A stretch of 64,000 nt of DNA from an uncultured Fibrobacter sp. (lineage in GTDB: Bacteria; Fibrobacterota; Fibrobacteria; Fibrobacterales; Fibrobacteraceae). The stretch's first letter is position 1; each line of letters opens with the position of its first letter. The stretch covers positions 75,787 through 139,786 of the forward strand of contig NZ_ONDD01000004.1 in the NCBI RefSeq assembly GCF_900316465.1, read 5' to 3'. Positions 59,717-64,000 of the stretch are shown one piece after another. The translations under genes were made by a program, and so were the position numbers. Under the pieces are notes generated by a model. The model saw only the letters and a program-made list of their open reading frames with translations, did no database searches and was not told the origin of the DNA.

Positions 59717-61417
59717 ATGAAAGTCTTTTTATACGACACGACCCTACGCGATGGAAACCAGGATCGCAGAATCAGTTTGTCTTTAGCGGACAAGTTGCAG
59801 ATTGCACGCCTTTTGGACCATTTTGGCTTTGACTATATCGAAGGCGGCTGGCCCAACCCGAGCAATCCGACGGACGAAGAATTTTTCCAGAAGATTAAAG
59901 ACGTCAAGCTGAAACACTCCAAGATTGCCGCTTTCGGTTCGACGCGTCGTCCGGGCGTGATTCCCGAAAAGGACCCCCTGCTGCAGGCACTTGTGAAGTC
60001 GGGTGCACCGGTCAAGACCATTTTCGGTAAGAGCTGGGATTTGCATGTGACCGACGTGATTCGCACGACACTCGAAGAAAATCTCGACATGATCGAGTCC
60101 TCTGTCGCATACCTCAAGGAAAACTCTGAAGAAGTCATTTACGATGCTGAACACTTCTTCGATGGCTACAAGGCTAATCCCGAGTATGCCATGGAAACCT
60201 TGCGCGCTGCAGAAAAGGGCCATGCCGATTATATCGTGCTTTGCGATACCAACGGCGGAACCATGCCGTGGGAACTTGAAGAAATTGTCAAGGACGTCAA
60301 GAAGCGTATCTCGACTCCGATTGGAATCCATGTTCATGACGACTCGGGCCTTGGCGTGTGCAACAGCATTTACGCCGTCAAGAACGGCGCGACCATGGTG
60401 CAGGGCGTGGTGAACGGCTTTGGTGAACGTTGCGGTAATGCAAACCTCACGACCATTGCGGCTGATTTGCACTTCAAGATGGGTGCTAAGTTCTTTGCCG
60501 CGAAAAAGATTGCAAGACTCCGCCAGTTGAGCGGAAACATTGACCAGATTGTGAATTTACCGAGTGACCCGCATGCTCCGTACGTAGGCGATGCAGCCTT
60601 TGCTCATAAGGGTGGTGCCCATATCGATGGCGTGATGAAGGTGTCTCGCAGCTTTGAACACATTGACCCGCATGCAGTCGGTAACGATCGCGTGTTCGTT
60701 ACGAGCGACCAGGCGGGCGGTTCTTTGGTGGTTGAAAAACTCAAGGCCATCAAGCCGGGCATCGACAAGAAGGACCCTGTGGTGGGCAAGCTTCTTACGC
60801 TCATCAAGGAACGCGAAAACGCCGGCTGGCATTTTGATAGTGCCGAAGCAAGCTTCAAAATGCTTGTGTACCGTCATTTGGGCATGGTTCAGGAACCGTT
60901 CAAGGTCTTGGGTTACCGCGTCATTGAAGACAAGACGACCCAGGGCGTGTCTGTTTCTCAGGCCACCGTGAAGCTTCAGATTGGCGACAAGATCAGCCAT
61001 CAGGTGAGCGAAGGTGACGGTCCGGTGAACGCTTTGGACGCAGCTCTCCGTAAAGCTCTCTTGCCCTTCTTCCCGAATATGGCGAAGGTCAAACTTGACG
61101 ACTATAAGGTGCGTGTGCTGGGTTCCAAGGTGGCTTCTGACGCAACCGTTCGCGTATGGACGACCTTCGGCGACGAAAAGGGCTACTGGAATGTGGTCGG
61201 TGTTTCGAGCAACATTATCGAAGCGTCCTGGATGGCATTCGTTGATGGCTTGACCTACAAGATTCTTGTCGATGAAAAGGTGATTGAAGGTGCCTACAAG
61301 CATCTGGACGTAAAGCCTGTTGTGCCTGTGGCCAAAGAAGAACCTGCTCCGACGAAAACGAAAAAATTGACTGCCCGCAAGGTTCGTAATCTTGCCGGTG
61401 TTTCAAGGAAGAAATAA
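59717..61417 (+). CDS. cimA: (R)-citramalate synthase CimA
   Basis: 566 residues. HMGL-type catalytic domain with LYDTTLRDGNQDRRIS (residues 4-19), EGGWPNPSNPTDEEFF, IHVHDDSGLGVCNSIYAVKN and NGFGERCGNANLTTI. The C-terminal regulatory (LeuA dimer) domain is at about residues 415-540 (ATVKLQIGDKISHQVSEGDG). The EGGWPNPSN motif marks CimA rather than LeuA; it condenses pyruvate and acetyl-CoA to citramalate, the threonine-independent route to isoleucine. Likely with hisD in an amino-acid operon (hisD starts 3 bases after the stop). Confidence 0.92.
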   Translation: MKVFLYDTTLRDGNQDRRISLSLADKLQIARLLDHFGFDYIEGGWPNPSNPTDEEFFQKIKDVKLKHSKIAAFGSTRRPGVIPEKDPLLQALVKSGAPVKTIFGKSWDLHVTDVIRTTLEENLDMIESSVAYLKENSEEVIYDAEHFFDGYKANPEYAMETLRAAEKGHADYIVLCDTNGGTMPWELEEIVKDVKKRISTPIGIHVHDDSGLGVCNSIYAVKNGATMVQGVVNGFGERCGNANLTTIAADLHFKMGAKFFAAKKIARLRQLSGNIDQIVNLPSDPHAPYVGDAAFAHKGGAHIDGVMKVSRSFEHIDPHAVGNDRVFVTSDQAGGSLVVEKLKAIKPGIDKKDPVVGKLLTLIKERENAGWHFDSAEASFKMLVYRHLGMVQEPFKVLGYRVIEDKTTQGVSVSQATVKLQIGDKISHQVSEGDGPVNALDAALRKALLPFFPNMAKVKLDDYKVRVLGSKVASDATVRVWTTFGDEKGYWNVVGVSSNIIEASWMAFVDGLTYKILVDEKVIEGAYKHLDVKPVVPVAKEEPAPTKTKKLTARKVRNLAGVSRKK

Positions 61418-61420
61418 TCC

Positions 61421-62710
61421 ATGCAAATCGTAAAAGTTACTCCGAAGTCTGCTGAAATCGAACGCATTTGTGGGCGTGAAGTTGCCCCGTCTAAAGAAAT
61501 TCATGACAAGGTCATGAACATTCTTGCCGATATCAAGAAGGGTGGCATTGCGAAGGCTACCGAATACGCTCAGAAGTTTGACGGTCTCAAAGGCAAGAAT
61601 ATTCGCGTGCCGGCTTCCGCTATTGCAAAGTCTGCTGCCAAGTGCCCTGCAGAACTCCAGAAGGCTCTTAAGCTGGCTATCAAGAACGTGCGCGATTTCC
61701 ACCAGAACCAGATGGAAGAATCCTGGCTTATGGAAGGCAAGGATGGCGTGGTGCTCGGTCAGCGTATTCGCCCGATGAAGCGCGTGGGCCTTTATGTGCC
61801 GGGTGGTGCAGGCATTTATCCGAGCACCGTGATTATGAATGCGGTTCCGGCTCTTGTGGCTGGCGTGGAAGACATTGTGGTGGTGACCCCGATTAAGGGC
61901 GAAATTAACCGCGCTGTGGCCTTCGTGCTGCAGGAACTCGGCATTGACGAAGTCTACCACATCGGTGGCGCCCAGGCTATTGGCCTGCTCGCTTACGGTG
62001 CCAAGGATGCCAAGGGCAAGACTGTCGTGGAACGCGTTGACAAGATTGTGGGCCCGGGCAACGTTTTTGCCGCCATCGCCAAGAAAGAAGTCTTCGGTGT
62101 CGTCGATATTGACATGGTGGCAGGCCCCTCCGAAGTGCTCGTGATGGCCGACAATACTTGCGATCCGGACTTTGTCGCTGCAGACCTTTTGAGCCAGGCC
62201 GAACATGGTTCCGGCTTCGAAGCTGCAATCTGCATTACCGACAACATGGAAACCGCCCAGATGATTTCTGCCTGCGTGGATGTCCAGGTCGAAAACTCTC
62301 CGAAGCGTGAACTTCTCGAAAAGGTGCTCGGCAACTTCGGTCGAATCCTCTTGGTGAAGGACTGGTTCGATGGCGTTGAAATTGCAAACCGCATTGCTCC
62401 GGAACATTTGGAAGTGATGACAGCCGAAGCTGAATCCATGGCTGCCCAGATTGAAAACGCGGGTGCTGTGTTTATCGGTCCGTGGTCCAGCGAACCGGTG
62501 GGCGACTACTTTGCCGGCCCGAACCACGTGCTGCCTACCAACGGCACGGGCCGCTTCTTCAGCCCGCTCGGCGTGTACGACTTCCTCAAGCGCATGAGCA
62601 TCATCCGCTACAGCGAAAAGGCTATCAAGAAGAATGCGAAGGCTATTGCCGCCGTCGCTACCGAAGAAGGCTTTATCCACCACGCTGCAGCAGTCCTCAA
62701 GCGACTCTAA
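61421..62710 (+). CDS. hisD: histidinol dehydrogenase
   Basis: 429 residues, normal HisD length. Seen: RPMKRVGLYVPGGAGIYPSTVIMNAVPA, the NAD/zinc region GGAQAIGLLAYG, DMVAGPSEVLVMAD, DLLSQAEHGSGFEAA, and GPWSSEPVGDYFAGPNHVLPT with catalytic residues. Oxidises L-histidinol to L-histidine in the cytosol. No other his genes are in the window. The cimA stop is 3 bases upstream. A terminator follows. Confidence 0.96.
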   Translation: MQIVKVTPKSAEIERICGREVAPSKEIHDKVMNILADIKKGGIAKATEYAQKFDGLKGKNIRVPASAIAKSAAKCPAELQKALKLAIKNVRDFHQNQMEESWLMEGKDGVVLGQRIRPMKRVGLYVPGGAGIYPSTVIMNAVPALVAGVEDIVVVTPIKGEINRAVAFVLQELGIDEVYHIGGAQAIGLLAYGAKDAKGKTVVERVDKIVGPGNVFAAIAKKEVFGVVDIDMVAGPSEVLVMADNTCDPDFVAADLLSQAEHGSGFEAAICITDNMETAQMISACVDVQVENSPKRELLEKVLGNFGRILLVKDWFDGVEIANRIAPEHLEVMTAEAESMAAQIENAGAVFIGPWSSEPVGDYFAGPNHVLPTNGTGRFFSPLGVYDFLKRMSIIRYSEKAIKKNAKAIAAVATEEGFIHHAAAVLKRL

Positions 62711-62731
62711 TATTCAATAAAATTTTAAAAG

Positions 62732-62757
62732 AAAGGTTCCTCGTTCGAGGAGCCTTT
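62732..62757 (+). terminator. intrinsic terminator after hisD
   Basis: 11-pair stem (62732-62742 with 62747-62757, one T-G pair), GTTC loop, followed by ACTACTTTTA. It lies 37 bases before the MtaD-like gene. Confidence 0.75.
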
Positions 62758-62794
62758 ACTACTTTTATGCAAAAAGGCATGAGTGAGATATTTT

Positions 62795-64000
62795 ATGGCT
62801 AAAACGATTCTCCAATCAGTATTGTTTCAGGGAAAAAAACAGGACATCCTGATTTCTGGCAAGAAATTTGCCAAGGTCGGTCGCGAACTTTCCAAGCGTG
62901 ATTACGAAAATGCCGAAATTGTCAAGTGCGATGGCCTTGCCATTGTACCGCCGTTCTATAATGGTCACACTCACGCCGCCATGACGCTTTTGCGCGGTTA
63001 TGCCGACGATATGCCTCTCCAGAAATGGCTCACGGAATACATTTGGCCGTTTGAGGCGAAACTCACCGCCAAGGATATCGAAATCGGAACGCGTCTCGCC
63101 GTACTTGAAATGATTAAGTCCGGAACGGTCTTTTTCTCGGACATGTATTGGCGTCGTGAAGTTACCATGAAGGTGGTCAAGGAAATGGGCATTCGTGCAG
63201 CCATTGGTGTAACGATTGCCGAAAACTTGGATACGCCCGAACATATTGAAGAAAATTTCAAGTTCCTGCAGGATCATCGATTTGAGTCGGAACGCGTTAA
63301 ACTCGCCGTGATGCCGCACAGCATTTATACGGTTGGCGAAAAAATCTTTAAGCGCTGCGCCAAGGTGGCCCGCGAAGAAAACTACATTCTGCACACTCAT
63401 TTGTCCGAAACGCTCAAGGAAGTCAAGGATTGCAAAAAGCAGTACGGCTGCACTCCCGTAGAATTGCTCGACAAGTGGGGGATTCTCGGCGAAAACTTTG
63501 TGGGCGCACACTGTGTTCATTTGAACGAATACGAAATGTCGCTGATGGCCGAATCGGAATCGGCGGCAATTCTGAACCCGTGTTCGAACTTGAAACTCGG
63601 TAGCGGGATTCCTAAGGTGAATGCACTTATGGACAGTGGCGTCCTCGTGGGCCTTGGTACTGATGGTGCTTCGTCGAATAACAACCTCGACATGCACGAA
63701 GAAATGAAGCTGATTTCGCTCCTTGCAAAGGTGGAGCCGAAAACCGGTAAGGCGGAATTTCTGCCGGCGATAGAGGCGCTTGAAATGGCGACTTGGAATA
63801 CGGCGCTTGCCTATGGGATTCCGGCGGGGCTGATTGCCGATGATTTTTATGCCGATGCCTTGCTGCTCGATTTAAAGAATGAACGCCTTACGCCGAACTA
63901 TAACCTGGTAAGCAATTGGGTGTATGCTGGTGATTCTAGCGCAATCCATTCTGTAATCTGTAACGGCAAATTCGTGATGCGCAATCATCACGTCGATGGC
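62795..64000 (+). CDS. MtaD-like amidohydrolase (5-methylthioadenosine / S-adenosylhomocysteine deaminase), 3' end missing
   Basis: 402 codons are visible from the ATG at 62795 with no stop before the right edge. Metal-dependent amidohydrolase motifs: PPFYNGHTHAAMTLLRGYAD (metal His pair), DMYWR, ILHTHLSE (metal His and Glu region), VGAHCVHLNE, GLGTDGASSNNNLDMHEEMK (metal Asp). These match MtaD/SsnA/TrzA-type deaminases that act on methylthioadenosine or SAH. Cytosolic. The start is not preceded by a clear Shine-Dalgarno; a 12-codon frame (62767-62802) runs across it. Confidence 0.9.
   Translation, partial: MAKTILQSVLFQGKKQDILISGKKFAKVGRELSKRDYENAEIVKCDGLAIVPPFYNGHTHAAMTLLRGYADDMPLQKWLTEYIWPFEAKLTAKDIEIGTRLAVLEMIKSGTVFFSDMYWRREVTMKVVKEMGIRAAIGVTIAENLDTPEHIEENFKFLQDHRFESERVKLAVMPHSIYTVGEKIFKRCAKVAREENYILHTHLSETLKEVKDCKKQYGCTPVELLDKWGILGENFVGAHCVHLNEYEMSLMAESESAAILNPCSNLKLGSGIPKVNALMDSGVLVGLGTDGASSNNNLDMHEEMKLISLLAKVEPKTGKAEFLPAIEALEMATWNTALAYGIPAGLIADDFYADALLLDLKNERLTPNYNLVSNWVYAGDSSAIHSVICNGKFVMRNHHVDG

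Overview
The window looks like a chromosomal segment of a Fibrobacter-type bacterium (Fibrobacteres, FCB group). This is inferred from the sequence: Gram-negative envelope genes (Lol, TonB, OmpA, Wzi-like), many lipoproteins with Ser- or Gly-rich linkers, thrombospondin-type-3/OmpA proteins, a pectate-binding-type beta-helix lipoprotein, PilT, and no flagellar genes. Gene density is high. I see no tRNA, rRNA, CRISPR array, insertion sequence or prophage. Both edges cut genes: a GT2 glycosyltransferase at the left and an MtaD-type amidohydrolase at the right.

Layout. 1-3358: three glycosyltransferases for a cell-surface glycan, the third fused to a phosphoglycosyltransferase-like membrane and Rossmann region. 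3442-7484: Trm112-like protein, a long acidic TPR protein with a repeated short motif, and PilT. 7561-12885: carbohydrate-binding lipoprotein, Wzi-like barrel protein, TrhP. 12914-16080: unknown coiled-coil protein, a divergent DnaA homologue that has lost the usual arginine finger, and an SDR protein. 16170-24384: envelope proteins, SlyD, MltD with five LysM domains, ankyrin lipoprotein. 24467-29454: a complete six-gene TonB energy-transduction operon of the TtpC type (DUF3450, long TolQ-like, ExbB, ExbD, TonB, TPR). 29474-31940: MFS transporter and a helical-repeat protein.

31947-40747: tetrapyrrole genes in two blocks (CobA-HemD fusion, then a CbiX-like/precorrin-2 dehydrogenase fusion; later HemB, HemL, a SPASM radical-SAM protein and TadA). 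They are separated by two paralogous lipoproteins with their own terminators. Together they point to siroheme and probably the siroheme-dependent heme route. 40778-46307: lipoprotein, beta-helix protein, then an uncharacterised four-gene operon around a MotA-like long-tailed channel and a MotB/OmpA-like stator protein. This operon is the best candidate here for an undescribed system. 46362-49013: outer-membrane barrel and TPR lipoprotein. 49165-57447: Cys-cluster protein, SprT-like protease, LysS, LolC/E, LolD, ClpC, adenylate kinase. 57518-64000: Wzc-like tyrosine kinase, citramalate synthase, HisD, MtaD-like deaminase.

Regulatory signals seen include nine strong hairpin terminators or bidirectional terminators, one good sigma-70-like promoter, and several Bacteroidetes-like TAnnTTTG boxes placed 5-6 bases before start codons that have no Shine-Dalgarno sequence. 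The only gene-free stretch over 300 bases is 13349-13717, upstream of the dnaA homologue. All family assignments come from reading motifs by eye; no database search was run.
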